64,000 nucleotides of DNA from an uncultured Clostridia bacterium (GTDB lineage Bacteria; Bacillota; Clostridia; UBA1381). Positions 10,606 through 19,669 of the stretch are shown piece after piece. Position 1 is the stretch's first letter. The number at the start of each line of letters is the position of its first letter. The stretch covers positions 18,169-82,168 of the forward strand of contig CAKSJF010000001.1 in NCBI GenBank assembly GCA_934462945.1. The letters run 5' to 3'. Below the pieces are notes generated by a model, which saw only the letters and a list, made by a program, of their open reading frames with translations, was not told the DNA's origin and made no database searches. Both the position numbers and the translations under genes were made by a program.

Positions 10606-10634
10606 ATTATACTAAAAAAAATGTTTTTTTTCAA
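10606..10634 (-). promoter_or_regulatory. promoter of the double glycosyltransferase gene
   Basis: On the minus strand TTGAAA, a 17-base AT-rich spacer and TATAAT precede the gene by about 40 bases. Good match to a housekeeping (SigA) promoter. Confidence 0.6.
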
Positions 10635-10641
10635 TCATTTT

Positions 10642-10671
10642 TTGAATAAAAAAAGAAAAACGGGGTATATA
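10642..10671 (+). promoter_or_regulatory. candidate hpf promoter
   Basis: TTGAAT and TATATA are separated by 18 bases. The predicted transcript would begin near 10678 at a small hairpin (GGAGAA, three-base loop, TTCTCC, 10679-10693) ahead of the ribosome binding site. A TATAAT at 10701 lies too near the ribosome binding site to serve as the -10 element. Confidence 0.4.
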
Positions 10672-10723
10672 TAGAGTAGGAGAAAACTTCTCCAATACAT
10701 TATAATACAAAGGGTGATGTTTT

Positions 10724-11263
10724 ATGAAGTTTAACTTGATCGGCAGAAGAATCACAGTCACAGACAAGATGACAGAGCATATTGAGAAAAAGCTCGGAAA
10801 GCTGGATAAGTATTTCCAGGAAGAACCGGAGATGCGTGTTGTTTTGGGAACTATCAAGGATCAGGAATATATTGAAGCAACGCTCTATGTTGGCGGTATG
10901 ATCTACCGCGCAGAGGTAACAGACAGCGATGTTTTCACAGCAACCGACCGGATTATCGATATTATTGAGCGGCAGGTGCGCCGGAATAAAACGAGACTGG
11001 AAAAGCAGATTAAGCGCGACGCAGTGGCAAACCGTCAGCTTATTTCCGGCGAGGAATACCGGGATGGCGAGGACACGTCAGAATTCCGGATTATCAAGCG
11101 GAAACGTTTCCAGGTAAAGCCGATGGACGCAGAGGAGGCAGTCCTGCAAATGAACCTTTTGGGACACAGTTTCTTTGTATTCCGGAATAAGGATACCGAT
11201 GAGATGAATGTGGTGTATAAGAGAAAGGACGGCAACTACGCGATTATTGAATCGATTGAATAA
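10724..11263 (+). CDS. hpf: ribosome hibernation promoting factor, long form
   Basis: 179 residues, the size of the long HPF found in Gram-positive bacteria. Residues 1 to about 105 form the S30AE/YfiA domain (MKFNLIGRRITVTDKMTEHI) that binds the 30S decoding region. Residues about 120-179 (RIIKRKRFQVKPMDAEEAV and LLGHSFFVFRN) form the C-terminal domain that pairs two 30S subunits into 100S dimers. It acts in the cytoplasm in slow or stationary growth. It has its own promoter candidate and ends in a strong terminator, so it is probably monocistronic. AGGGTG precedes the ATG. Confidence 0.95.
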   Translation: MKFNLIGRRITVTDKMTEHIEKKLGKLDKYFQEEPEMRVVLGTIKDQEYIEATLYVGGMIYRAEVTDSDVFTATDRIIDIIERQVRRNKTRLEKQIKRDAVANRQLISGEEYRDGEDTSEFRIIKRKRFQVKPMDAEEAVLQMNLLGHSFFVFRNKDTDEMNVVYKRKDGNYAIIESIE

Positions 11264-11270
11264 GCTTTTG

Positions 11271-11304
11271 ACCCGGCATGTTTCGTGCCGGGTTGACTTT
11301 TTTT
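11271..11304 (+). terminator. rho-independent terminator after hpf
   Basis: Perfect 8-base-pair stem ACCCGGCA/TGCCGGGT with a seven-base loop, then TGACTTTTTTT. The tail doubles as the -35 region of the next gene. Confidence 0.88.
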
Positions 11305-11321
11305 ATCGCATATGTTATACT
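11293..11321 (+). promoter_or_regulatory. promoter of the histidine phosphatase, overlapping the hpf terminator
   Basis: TTGACT, 17 bases, TATACT. The -35 hexamer starts on the last base of the terminator stem and shares its T-rich tail. Confidence 0.65.
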
Positions 11322-11352
11322 AAAGAAAATAGAAGAAATGGTGGGAAGAAAC

Positions 11353-11994
11353 ATGACAACAATGATTTTTGTCCGGCACGGACAAAGCCTGGGCAATTTG
11401 CAAAAAAAATTTTTAGGACATACCGATCTGGATTTGTCGGAATTGGGTTATCAGCAGGCAGAGTGTGCAGGAGCGTACATCGCAGAGCATTATGTGGTTG
11501 ATAAAATTTATGCAAGCGATTTAATTCGTGCCTATCACACAGCCGAGGCGGCGGCAAAGCGTTTGCAGCTGCCGATTATCAAAGAACCAAAGCTTCGGGA
11601 AATCTATGCCGGAGACTGGGAGAAAAAGACCTTTACCGAGCTTGAGGCGGAGTATCCAACGGAGTATCAAGCCTGGCTTTCGGATATTGGAAATGCAAAA
11701 TGCACAAACGGAGAGACGGTAAAAGAACTGCAAAAGCGTGTTCTTCCGTGTGTTGAAAAAATTGCAAAGGAAGATGACGGAAAAACTGTCCTGATTGCGA
11801 CCCATGCCACGGTTTTGCGTGTTTTGGAATGTGCATGGCGCGGAAAAACACTTGATGAAATGAAACATTTCCCTTGGGTGCGGAATGCATCTGTCAGCGT
11901 TGTCACTTATGAGAACGGAAAGTGGACAATTCAGAAAATCGGAGACGATTCCTTTTTAAAAGAACTGGCAAGCGGACTTCCTGCAAATGTGTAG
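11353..11994 (+). CDS. histidine phosphatase family protein (phosphoglycerate-mutase-like)
   Basis: 213-residue cytoplasmic protein of the branch-1 histidine phosphatase superfamily. The catalytic RHG motif is in FVRHGQSLGN near the N-terminus. The proton-donor region is KLREIYAGDWEKK and the second histidine is in IATHATVLRVLE. The size and motif set fit alpha-ribazole phosphatase/CobC-like or general sugar-phosphate phosphatases rather than glycolytic mutase, but the substrate cannot be told. The open frame extends to 11278 through the hpf terminator; the ATG at 11353 lies behind GGTGGGAAG and downstream of the promoter, so it is preferred. Confidence 0.85.
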   Translation: MTTMIFVRHGQSLGNLQKKFLGHTDLDLSELGYQQAECAGAYIAEHYVVDKIYASDLIRAYHTAEAAAKRLQLPIIKEPKLREIYAGDWEKKTFTELEAEYPTEYQAWLSDIGNAKCTNGETVKELQKRVLPCVEKIAKEDDGKTVLIATHATVLRVLECAWRGKTLDEMKHFPWVRNASVSVVTYENGKWTIQKIGDDSFLKELASGLPANV

Positions 11995-12001
11995 AAAATA
12001 A

Positions 12002-12042
12002 CCCCGGTGCAATAAAAAGCTGCACCGGGGATAGTTGTTTTT
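12002..12042. terminator. terminator between convergent genes
   Basis: Perfect 10-base-pair stem CCCCGGTGCA/TGCACCGGGG with a nine-base loop, followed by a T-rich run on the plus strand. On the minus strand the stem is followed by TTATTTTC, so it probably serves both genes. Confidence 0.85.
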
Positions 12043-12661
12043 ACAGGTTTTCTACGTTTTTTAAGATTTCTGCTGCTAACATGTCGTAAAGCTCCGGCAG
12101 GGGATGGATGCCGTCCGGGGAAAGCAGATCGCGGTGTGCGTCTACAATTGAGTAAAAATCAATGACCGGAACGCCGTAGGTTTCTGCTAATTCCAACGCA
12201 ACCTTGTTCCGGGAGATTACGCGCTCGTTTTCGTCCTCTTTTCTTAATGCGGTGGTTAAAATGAGAAAAAGCTTTGAATCCGGATAGGATTTCTGCAAAT
12301 GTGCAATCATATTTCCGTAAGCTGCTTTATATTCTGTTTCGTCCTTTAAATGCCAGCCGTGCAGACCGTTGTTTAAAAGAATTGCCGCTGGTGTGGACGG
12401 CAGCTGCTGATAGAAAAGATCTACCGCCGGGATTAAGTATGGATTGTCAATACTTTTTGAACTGCCGAAACCGTCAAAAAAGATTGTTTCGCCTGATTTT
12501 GCAGTTGCAACCTGTCTTGTTCCGCAGGAAATCGAATCCCCGATCCAGAAAACACGCTTGCTCTTTGTGTCGTTTGCGTGGTCGATCCAGGTATTGTCCC
12601 ATTCGTAGGTTTCGTATGCCTCTGATAATGCGCCCTTGTTTTCATAAGTAAAATTGCTCAT
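12041..12661 (-). CDS. SGNH/GDSL-type hydrolase
   Basis: 206 residues without a signal peptide. The nucleophile block I is WIGDSISCG, with serine 43. A block III-like NNGLHGWH lies near residue 98 and the catalytic Asp/His block V is SPDGIHPLP near the C-terminus. SGNH enzymes are esterases, often removing acetyl groups from sugars; the HGWH variant is common in family members of carbohydrate gene sets. It is intracellular and alone here, between a terminator and its own promoter. GGAGGA precedes the ATG. Family is clear; substrate is not. Confidence 0.85.
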   Translation of the reverse strand: MSNFTYENKGALSEAYETYEWDNTWIDHANDTKSKRVFWIGDSISCGTRQVATAKSGETIFFDGFGSSKSIDNPYLIPAVDLFYQQLPSTPAAILLNNGLHGWHLKDETEYKAAYGNMIAHLQKSYPDSKLFLILTTALRKEDENERVISRNKVALELAETYGVPVIDFYSIVDAHRDLLSPDGIHPLPELYDMLAAEILKNVENL

Positions 12662-12687
12662 GGTATTCCTCCGTTTGTTTTTTCCTT

Positions 12688-12716
12688 AGTATATCATAAC
12701 TTTTTTCAAAAGTCAA
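12688..12716 (-). promoter_or_regulatory. promoter of the SGNH hydrolase gene
   Basis: Minus-strand TTGACT, 17-base spacer, TATACT, about 27 bases ahead of the ATG. Strong SigA-type match. Confidence 0.7.
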
Positions 12717-12772
12717 TGAAGAAATGTATCAATTTTATGTAGAAATTATCCTTTCTCATAGAAAATTAATGC

Positions 12773-12801
12773 TTGCAATTCCGGTAAATTTATGATATAA
12801 T
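12773..12801 (+). promoter_or_regulatory. gyrA promoter
   Basis: TTGCAA, 17 bases, TATAAT, about 70 bases ahead of gyrA. The leader holds a short hairpin (TGCCC/GGGCA, 12822-12842). Confidence 0.65.
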
Positions 12802-12871
12802 TAATAGGATAGGAAAAACTTTGCCCATATAGAGACGGGGCAGAGATTGGAAATTAGGAGGGACCCCTCAG

Positions 12872-15367
12872 ATGGCGAAAAAAACAAAGGAAAAGGCGTT
12901 TGACATGTCGATTCTGGATCACCAGAAAATTGTTGGTGTGGAATTGGATTCCGAAATGAAAACCGCCTATATTAATTATGCCATGAGCGTTATCGTAAGC
13001 CGCGCTCTGCCGGACGTGCGTGACGGTTTAAAGCCGGTTCAGCGGCGTATTTTGTACGATATGTTCCTGGAAAATTTATTTTATGAAAATGATTTCAGAA
13101 AATCGGCAACAACGGTTGGTTCTGTGCTCGGACGTTTTCATCCGCACGGCGACAGCTCGGTGTACGATGCGATGGTTCGTATGGCGCAGGACTTTTCTCT
13201 GCGTTATCCGTTAGTACTTGGTAAGGGTAACTTTGGTTCGGTAGACGGAGATCCCCCTGCTGCTTACCGTTACACCGAGGCAAAAATGGCAAAGATGTCG
13301 GCTGAAATGCTGTCGGATATTAAAAAGAACACGGTTGACTTTGTTCCGAACTATGATGATAAGCACCAGGAGCCGGACGTTTTGCCGTCCCGTTTCCCAA
13401 ACCTTCTGGTGAACGGTTCAACCGGTATTGCGGTTGGTATGGCAACGAATATTCCGCCGCATAATCTGCGTGAGGTAATTGACGGTATTATTGCAACGAT
13501 TGAAGATCCGGAAATCACAATCGAAGAACTTATGAACTATATCAAAGGTCCGGATTTCCCGACTGGCGGTATCATTATGGGCAGAAGCGGAATCCGCCAG
13601 GCATACACCACCGGGCGCGGCAGAATCTATGTCCGTGCAAAGGCAGAAATTGAGGAAGAAGAAAACAGAATTGTTGTGACCGAACTTCCGTATCAGGTGA
13701 ATAAGGCAAGACTGGCAAAGTATATTAACGAATTGGTGCGCGACGGAAAAATCGACGGAATCACCTCTACACGGGATGAATCCGACACAAACATGCGCCT
13801 GATTATTAATTTAAAGCGCGATGCAAACGCACATGTTGTTTTAAATAACCTGTACAAGTTTACGCAAATGCAGGAAACGTTTGGTATCATTATGCTGGCG
13901 CTGGTAGACAAGCAGCCAAAGATTCTGAATCTGCGTGAAATGATTGATTATTATATTGCGCATCAGGAGGACGTGATTGTCCGCCGGACGAAGTTTGATT
14001 TAAAGGAAAACGAAGATCATGCACATCTGTTAGAGGGTTACCGGATTGCGATTGACAATATTGATGAAGTCATTGAACTGATCCGTTCCTCCAAAACGAT
14101 TCCTGAGGCAAAGGAAGCATTAATGGCGCGCTTTACGCTTTCTGAAGTGCAGGCAACAGCCATTGTGCAGATGCAGTTGGGACGTCTTTCCGGCATGGAG
14201 CGCGATAAGATTGAGGCAGATTACCAGGAGACGATGGAAAAAATCAAGTCTCTGCGCGAGATCCTGGCGGATGAAAAGCTTGTTTTGAAGATTGTCAGGG
14301 AAGATCTGGAGCGAATTCGGGATAAATACGGAGATGACCGACGGACAGAAATCAGTATGGTCAGCACAGAATTAGATATTGACGATCTGATTGATGAGGA
14401 AGAAATTGTTGTCACCATGACGCATAACGGCTATATCAAGCGTGTGCCGGTGGATACCTACAAATCCCAGCGGCGCGGCGGACGCGGCATTGCCGGCATG
14501 GCAACCCGTGAGGAGGACTTTGTGGAACAGCTTCTGACCACCTCCACGCATGATAAGCTCCTGTTCTTCACAACGCGCGGCGTGGTATATCAGCTAAAAG
14601 GCTATCAGATTCCGGAGGCAGGCAGACAGGCAAAGGGAACAGCTGTTGTAAACCTCCTGCCGCTTGAGAGCGGTGAAAAGGTTACCGCTATGATTCCGGT
14701 TTCTGAATTTGTAGAGGATCAGTATTTAACCTTTGTTACAAAGAACGGTACAATTAAGAAAACTGATCTGATGGATTATTCCAGAATCCGCACCGGAGGC
14801 TTGCGTGCAATTGAACTGTTGGCAGAGGATGAACTTATCCAGGTGCTCTTAACAGACGGTGATGCAAAAATTATGATCGCATCGCACGGCGGTATGGCAA
14901 TCTGCTTTAACGAGCAGGATGTCCGCCCAATGGGCAGAACTGCACGCGGTGTGCGCGGAATCCGTTTAAAAGAGGACGATTATGTAATCGGTGCATGTAT
15001 CGTGGAGGAGGGCGCAAAGCTCTTAGCAGTTACTGAAAACGGTTACGGTAAAAAGACAGAATTTTCAGAATATAAGGTTCAGACCCGCGGCGGTCAGGGA
15101 ATTTACACCTACCGGATTACCGAGAAAACCGGTCAGCTTGCCGGACTGTGTGCCGTTACCGACACGGACGATTTAATGCTCATCACCTCGGACGGTGTTG
15201 TGATCCGGATGGATTCCACAGAAATCAGCACCTACGGACGTCAGACACAGGGTGTACGCATTATGCGGCTTGCAGACGGTGTAAAGGTAGTCAGCATGAC
15301 CAAAACCGATCATGAGGAAGAAACAGAGGAGACAGAAGAACCGGATGGAACTCCTAACGAAGAATAG
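12872..15367 (+). CDS. gyrA: DNA gyrase subunit A
   Basis: 831 residues. Catalytic tyrosine Y134 is in AAYRYTEAK. The quinolone region reads [10 protein letters not shown], with serine 95 and aspartate 99 at the positions equal to E. coli S83 and D87, so it is wild type there. The GyrA box QRRGGRG near residue 533 marks gyrase rather than topoisomerase IV, and the C-terminal beta-pinwheel follows, ending in a Glu-rich tail. GyrA cuts and rejoins DNA, with GyrB (not in the window) supplying ATP hydrolysis. AGGAGGG lies before the ATG. Two cyclophilin genes follow closely, probably in one operon. Confidence 0.97.
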   Translation: MAKKTKEKAFDMSILDHQKIVGVELDSEMKTAYINYAMSVIVSRALPDVRDGLKPVQRRILYDMFLENLFYENDFRKSATTVGSVLGRFHPHGDSSVYDAMVRMAQDFSLRYPLVLGKGNFGSVDGDPPAAYRYTEAKMAKMSAEMLSDIKKNTVDFVPNYDDKHQEPDVLPSRFPNLLVNGSTGIAVGMATNIPPHNLREVIDGIIATIEDPEITIEELMNYIKGPDFPTGGIIMGRSGIRQAYTTGRGRIYVRAKAEIEEEENRIVVTELPYQVNKARLAKYINELVRDGKIDGITSTRDESDTNMRLIINLKRDANAHVVLNNLYKFTQMQETFGIIMLALVDKQPKILNLREMIDYYIAHQEDVIVRRTKFDLKENEDHAHLLEGYRIAIDNIDEVIELIRSSKTIPEAKEALMARFTLSEVQATAIVQMQLGRLSGMERDKIEADYQETMEKIKSLREILADEKLVLKIVREDLERIRDKYGDDRRTEISMVSTELDIDDLIDEEEIVVTMTHNGYIKRVPVDTYKSQRRGGRGIAGMATREEDFVEQLLTTSTHDKLLFFTTRGVVYQLKGYQIPEAGRQAKGTAVVNLLPLESGEKVTAMIPVSEFVEDQYLTFVTKNGTIKKTDLMDYSRIRTGGLRAIELLAEDELIQVLLTDGDAKIMIASHGGMAICFNEQDVRPMGRTARGVRGIRLKEDDYVIGACIVEEGAKLLAVTENGYGKKTEFSEYKVQTRGGQGIYTYRITEKTGQLAGLCAVTDTDDLMLITSDGVVIRMDSTEISTYGRQTQGVRIMRLADGVKVVSMTKTDHEEETEETEEPDGTPNEE

Positions 15368-15382
15368 AAAGGAAGAAAAATC

Positions 15383-16030
15383 ATGAAAAAATTTCTTACA
15401 ATTTTAATGTCAGTGATGATTTTAGCGGCTGTTTGCGTTGGATGCGGCAGCCAGGATCAAAAGAAAGAAGAACCGAGCGCGTCTCCGAGCGCAAGCGCAG
15501 AAACAAAGGGTGACGATGCAAGCGCACCGGCAGAGGATTTATATGCAGAGACTATCCATTTCACCATTGAAATGGAGGATGGCGGTGTGATGAAGGGTGA
15601 GCTTTATCCGAAACTTGCGCCGGCAACGGTAGATAATTTTGTGAAGTTAGCCAAGGAAGGTTTCTACGACGGTCTGATTTTCCACCGCGTTATTCCGGGA
15701 TTCATGATCCAGGGCGGCGGCTATGACAAGGATATGAAAGAAAAGCCGGCAGATTCCATTAAGGGTGAATTTAAGTCCAACGGCTTTACTAATGAGCTGA
15801 AGCACACACGCGGCGTCATCTCTATGGCAAGAACGAACGATCCGGACAGTGCGTCGAGTCAGTTCTTTATTATGCATGCAGACGCTCCGCATTTGGACGG
15901 AGAATACGCAGCATTCGGAAAAATTACCGAGGGATTGGATATTATTGACGAAATTGCAGAAACCGAAACTGCTACAAACGATATCCCGGTCAACCCGCAG
16001 GTGATCAAATCCATTACCATTCAGGACTAA
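15383..16030 (+). CDS. cyclophilin-type peptidyl-prolyl isomerase, lipoprotein
   Basis: 215 residues with a lipoprotein signal peptide: basic start MKKF, hydrophobic core, and lipobox VCVGC with cysteine 21. A Ser/Ala/Glu-rich linker (about 25-55) leads to the cyclophilin domain, with FHRVIPGFMIQGGGY, SASSQFFIMHADAPHLDG and AAFGKITEG intact. It should speed proline isomerisation in proteins folding outside the membrane. It starts 15 bases after gyrA and is followed after 19 bases by a cytoplasmic paralogue, so the three genes are likely co-transcribed. Confidence 0.93.
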   Translation: MKKFLTILMSVMILAAVCVGCGSQDQKKEEPSASPSASAETKGDDASAPAEDLYAETIHFTIEMEDGGVMKGELYPKLAPATVDNFVKLAKEGFYDGLIFHRVIPGFMIQGGGYDKDMKEKPADSIKGEFKSNGFTNELKHTRGVISMARTNDPDSASSQFFIMHADAPHLDGEYAAFGKITEGLDIIDEIAETETATNDIPVNPQVIKSITIQD

Positions 16031-16049
16031 TTGCAGAAAGGAACAGAAT

Positions 16050-16526
16050 ATGAACATTACCATTACGATGAGAGACGGCGGTGTGATGAAAGGGGAGCTT
16101 TATCCGGAAATTGCACCGATTACGGTAGAAAATTTTTTAAAGCTTTGTGAGGACAATTTCTTCTCCGGTCTGATTTTCCACCGTGTGATTGCCGGATTTA
16201 TGATCCAGGGCGGCGGCTATGATGAAAACGGACAGCATAAGGAGGCGGATGCCATTAAGGGCGAATTTGATGCAAACGGCGTTCCGAATCCGTTAAAGCA
16301 TACCCGGGGAGTACTGTCGATGGCGAGAACCTCTTTCCCGAACAGTGCGTCGAGCCAGTTCTTTATTATGCATCAGGACGCGCCGCATTTAGACGGACAG
16401 TATGCTGCGTTTGGTAAAATTACAGAGGGATTAGATGTGGTTGACCGCATTGCAGAAACTCCGACCAATTTTTCTGATGAGCCGATTGAACCGCAGATTA
16501 TCGAATCTATTCTTGTAGAGGAATAA
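16050..16526 (+). CDS. cyclophilin-type peptidyl-prolyl isomerase, cytoplasmic
   Basis: 158 residues, just a cyclophilin domain with no signal peptide, starting MNITITMRDGGVMKGELYPE. It keeps FHRVIAGFMIQGGGYD and SASSQFFIMHQDAPHLDG. It is close in sequence to the catalytic part of the preceding lipoprotein, even sharing GGVMKGELYP, which points to tandem duplication followed by different targeting. It should catalyse cis-trans proline isomerisation in the cytoplasm. It is last in the gyrA operon and is followed by a strong terminator. Confidence 0.94.
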   Translation: MNITITMRDGGVMKGELYPEIAPITVENFLKLCEDNFFSGLIFHRVIAGFMIQGGGYDENGQHKEADAIKGEFDANGVPNPLKHTRGVLSMARTSFPNSASSQFFIMHQDAPHLDGQYAAFGKITEGLDVVDRIAETPTNFSDEPIEPQIIESILVEE

Positions 16527-16532
16527 CAAATA

Positions 16533-16566
16533 GCCGGAGTAAACCTTATTTACTCCGGCGTTTTGT
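16533..16566 (+). terminator. terminator of the gyrA-cyclophilin operon
   Basis: Perfect 11-base-pair stem GCCGGAGTAAA/TTTACTCCGGC with a five-base loop, then GTTTTGTG. Confidence 0.88.
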
Positions 16567-16596
16567 GTATAAATCATGAATTTTTCTCAAAATTTC

Positions 16597-16625
16597 TTGA
16601 CGGAGATTCGGAATAGTGGTATAAT
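16597..16625 (+). promoter_or_regulatory. promoter of the LCP gene pair
   Basis: TTGACG, 17 bases, TATAAT, some 60 bases ahead of the first LCP gene. Confidence 0.75.
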
Positions 16626-16684
16626 ATGCATGTTATTGTCGAAATATAAGAAATGTTTTTGAATATCGGAATGAGGGAAAAAAT

Positions 16685-18259
16685 TTGAAAAGAGCAAGAC
16701 CAAAAAAATCTGTGTTTCAGAAAAAAATGCCTGAAACAGAGATTCAGACGGATCGGGAAGAAACGGCTGCGGAAGATTTAGAGGAAACGAAAAGTCTGGA
16801 TTTGCAGGGAATTGACCAAGGACAGGAAACTGCAAGCTTTGAAATACCGCATGCGGCAGAGACAGAACAATCGGAAGAACAGGAGACAGAGCTGTCAGAA
16901 GCGGAGGATACACAAAAGCCAGAGGAAGAACACCGGGTAACACTGGAGGAAAAGCTGGAACAAAAGCAGGCACAGAAAAAGAAAAAGCACAGACAAAAGC
17001 TTTTGATTTTAGCGGCAAGCCTGGCAACACTGCTTTTAACCTTTGTAGTTGTAATGGGAATGAGCGGATTTTTCCAGGACAGCTCTGCTGATGACGAGGA
17101 AATCACAGAGGAGCAGGTTGAGCCGGTGGATAAATCGACCGGAAAAATCAATATTCTGATTCTGGGTGTGGATAAGGATGGATTAAGAACCGATACAATG
17201 ATCGTTGCAAGCTATGATTTGGATGCGGAAAAGGTGAATTTGCTGTCCATTCCGCGTGATACGAGAATGTATGTCGGGAGCAGATATCAGAAAATTAATG
17301 CCGCTCATGCAATCACGCAAAGCGGAAAAATTAAAGGACCGCAGGGGTCAATTGAGGCGGTTACACGCTTAACGGCAATCCCAATTAATTACTATGTGGA
17401 GTTTAGCTTTGACGCGTTTAAAAAGGCAATTGACGCTCTGGGCGGAATTGATTTTTATGTTCCGCGCGATATGAATTATGAAGATCCTGTGCAGGATTTG
17501 TACATTCATTTAAAAGAGGGTCAGCAGCATTTAGATGGCGATAAGGCAGAGCAGTTAGTACGTTTCCGCCGGTATCCGGAGGGGGATATTGCCCGTGTCC
17601 GGATGCAGCAGGAATTTTTAAAGGCAGTTGCGGAGCAAAAGTTAAACAGCAGCATTATCACAAAGCTGCCGGATCTGTTCACTGTTTTAAAGGATGAAAT
17701 TGATACAAATTTCACACTTTTGGATATGACCAAATATGGTGCAAATCTGATGGATTTAAAGGCAGAAAATGTGACCATGTATCAGCTCCCGGGTGCATTC
17801 GGCGGTGCAGAATATGATGCGTCCTATTGGATTGCCGACATGCCGGAGGTGAGAACACTGGTGCAGGATGTGTTTGGTTATGACGCAGAAAAAGCGACCA
17901 ACGGCCCTCCGGGAACAAAAGGTGAGGAGACAAAGACCAAGGCGACTGCAAAAGCAACCAGCAAGGCTACCAGTCAGCCGGAAAAGACGAAAACTCCGTC
18001 AAAAACCGCAAAGCCGAGCAATACACCGGAAAGCACGCATCATACAAAAGAAACCGTAAAGCCGAGCCATAGCGCAACGCCGGCAGCAAGCCACAAGGCA
18101 ACGCAAACTCCAACCGAAGCTCCGGCAAAAACCGCCGAGCCAACCAAAGCGCCGACACCAAAGCCGACTGAAACCCCGGCAAAAACGGAAGAACCAGAGA
18201 AAACACCCCGTCCGGCACGTCCGACTGCAAAGCCGACCCAAGCGCCGGAGGAGGAATAA
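16685..18259 (+). CDS. LytR-CpsA-Psr (LCP) family protein with Glu-rich head and Lys/Thr/Pro tail
   Basis: 524 residues starting at TTG; the paralogue downstream begins MKRARSKK and this one reads KRARPKK right after the TTG, with GAGGG upstream, which supports this start. A charged cytoplasmic head (1-105) precedes one membrane segment (about 108-132). The LCP domain follows, with INILILGVDKDGLRTDT, SIPRDTRMYV and arginines in RFRRYPEGDIARVR that bind polyprenyl pyrophosphate. The last 120 residues are low-complexity Lys/Thr/Pro/Ala, wall-spanning in style. LCP enzymes move lipid-linked glycopolymers onto peptidoglycan. The head is unusually long. Confidence 0.92.
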   Translation: MKRARPKKSVFQKKMPETEIQTDREETAAEDLEETKSLDLQGIDQGQETASFEIPHAAETEQSEEQETELSEAEDTQKPEEEHRVTLEEKLEQKQAQKKKKHRQKLLILAASLATLLLTFVVVMGMSGFFQDSSADDEEITEEQVEPVDKSTGKINILILGVDKDGLRTDTMIVASYDLDAEKVNLLSIPRDTRMYVGSRYQKINAAHAITQSGKIKGPQGSIEAVTRLTAIPINYYVEFSFDAFKKAIDALGGIDFYVPRDMNYEDPVQDLYIHLKEGQQHLDGDKAEQLVRFRRYPEGDIARVRMQQEFLKAVAEQKLNSSIITKLPDLFTVLKDEIDTNFTLLDMTKYGANLMDLKAENVTMYQLPGAFGGAEYDASYWIADMPEVRTLVQDVFGYDAEKATNGPPGTKGEETKTKATAKATSKATSQPEKTKTPSKTAKPSNTPESTHHTKETVKPSHSATPAASHKATQTPTEAPAKTAEPTKAPTPKPTETPAKTEEPEKTPRPARPTAKPTQAPEEE

Positions 18260-18271
18260 AGAGGAGATTAT

Positions 18272-19594
18272 ATGAAACGAGCAAGATCGAAGAAACGGTC
18301 ATCCGATAAGGTGATTCCGATTCATGCAAATGTGAAAAAAGCAAAGAAACCGAAGAAAAAGAGAAAGGCATGGAAAAAGATCGCAGCAGTGCTGGTGATT
18401 GTTGTGGCAGTCATCTTTATTGGTTTGGGATTTCAATTTGGAGGAGATAATGCGCTCCTGCCGGTTGATACCTCAACCGGAAAAATGAACGTGCTTTTGA
18501 TGGGCGTAGATAAAGAGGGACTTCGGACGGATGCGGTGATGCTTGCATCCTATGATTTTGACACCGAGTCAGTCAAGCTTTTATCCCTGCCGCGTGATAC
18601 GAAATTCTATGTCACTAATAAAAAGAAATACCGGAAACTGACCGAAATTCATGCGCTTAGCAACGGTAAGGGCGATATTGTAGGACCACTTGGAACAATT
18701 GAGGCTGTGACCGCGATCACCTCCATTCCGATTCATTATTATGTGGAATTCAGCTTTGACGCGATTGACCATATCATGGATATTTTAGGTCCGGTCACGT
18801 TTGACGTTCCGGATATTGAGGGAAACGGTCAGGGTATGAACTATGACGACCCGGCACAGGATCTGCATATCCATCTAAAACCGGGGGTACAGGAGCTATC
18901 CGGTAACCAGGTGCAGCAATTCCTGCGCTACCGCAAGAGCAATAAGGGAACGGTTGACGGCAGTGACATCAGCCGTGTAGGACGTCAGCAGGAATTTGTC
19001 AAGGCATTGATTGATCAAAAGGTCAATATGGCTTTAATTATTAAAGCCGGTGACATTTTCTCTGAAATCAAAAAGGAGATTAAAACGAATTTCTCCGGCG
19101 GCGAGGTGGCGCGCTATGCAACCCATCTTCTAAAGCTTGATCCGCAGAATATCCAAACCTTCCAGCTGCCGGGCGCAGATAAGCATGAAAAAGCTTGGTA
19201 TTTTGTCTGTGATTTAGATGAGGCAAAGACGCTGATTGAAACTGAATTTGGTTATGATGCGTCTGGAATCACCAATAAGGTGGAAATTACCGGAAAAGCC
19301 GTTAATCCAAAGGCAGTAAAAAAAGCAGAAAAAACAGAAGATACAAGTGAGCCGACTGAAAAGGCAACCGCAAAGCCGTCGAAAACACAATCGCCGCAGG
19401 ATACAGAAGAGCCGGCGGCAACGAAAAAACCTGCCAAGACCGAAACACCGGAAAAGACGGCAAAGCCGGCAGAGGAGGAAACGCCGAAGCCGACCAAAAA
19501 GGCAACACCCGAGCCGACAGAAGAACCGGCGGCGGATGATGAACCGGAAATCGACAGCGAGCCGGATGATGATGTCATTGTGATTGACGAATAA
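18272..19594 (+). CDS. LytR-CpsA-Psr (LCP) family protein, second paralogue
   Basis: 440 residues, paralogue of the preceding gene and 12 bases downstream. The cytoplasmic head is short and very basic (KKAKKPKKKRKAWKK), the single membrane segment is about residues 40-60, and the LCP domain carries MNVLLMGVDKEGLRTDA, SLPRDTKFYV and an Arg-rich block RYRKS...SRVGRQQEF. The tail is a Lys/Thr/Pro/Glu low-complexity region ending in acidic residues. It should attach wall glycopolymers to peptidoglycan at the outer face of the membrane. Two adjacent LCP genes suggest different polymers or redundancy. Confidence 0.92.
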   Translation: MKRARSKKRSSDKVIPIHANVKKAKKPKKKRKAWKKIAAVLVIVVAVIFIGLGFQFGGDNALLPVDTSTGKMNVLLMGVDKEGLRTDAVMLASYDFDTESVKLLSLPRDTKFYVTNKKKYRKLTEIHALSNGKGDIVGPLGTIEAVTAITSIPIHYYVEFSFDAIDHIMDILGPVTFDVPDIEGNGQGMNYDDPAQDLHIHLKPGVQELSGNQVQQFLRYRKSNKGTVDGSDISRVGRQQEFVKALIDQKVNMALIIKAGDIFSEIKKEIKTNFSGGEVARYATHLLKLDPQNIQTFQLPGADKHEKAWYFVCDLDEAKTLIETEFGYDASGITNKVEITGKAVNPKAVKKAEKTEDTSEPTEKATAKPSKTQSPQDTEEPAATKKPAKTETPEKTAKPAEEETPKPTKKATPEPTEEPAADDEPEIDSEPDDDVIVIDE

Positions 19595-19643
19595 AGATTT
19601 TTGAACCAATGGGTGTACAAAGCATTTTTTGTGATGCTTTGAA

Positions 19644-19662
19644 CCTCCTTTTTGTTAGGAGG
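19644..19662 (+). promoter_or_regulatory. hairpin covering the ribosome binding site of the DtxR-like gene
   Basis: CCTCCT (19644-19649) pairs with the Shine-Dalgarno AGGAGG (19657-19662) across a seven-base loop. Upstream, CAAAGCAT/ATGCTTTG (19618-19641) forms a second hairpin. Seen directly in sequence; a role in translation control is inference. Confidence 0.4.
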
Positions 19663-19669
19663 AATGAAT

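Noticed and set aside
10701..10706. TATAAT as the hpf -10 element
   Set aside because: Transcription would start inside the ribosome binding site, and no -35 is at proper distance.
17935..18250. Possible tandem DNA repeat in the LCP tail
   Set aside because: Low-complexity Lys/Thr/Pro/Ala coding sequence without a fixed repeat unit.
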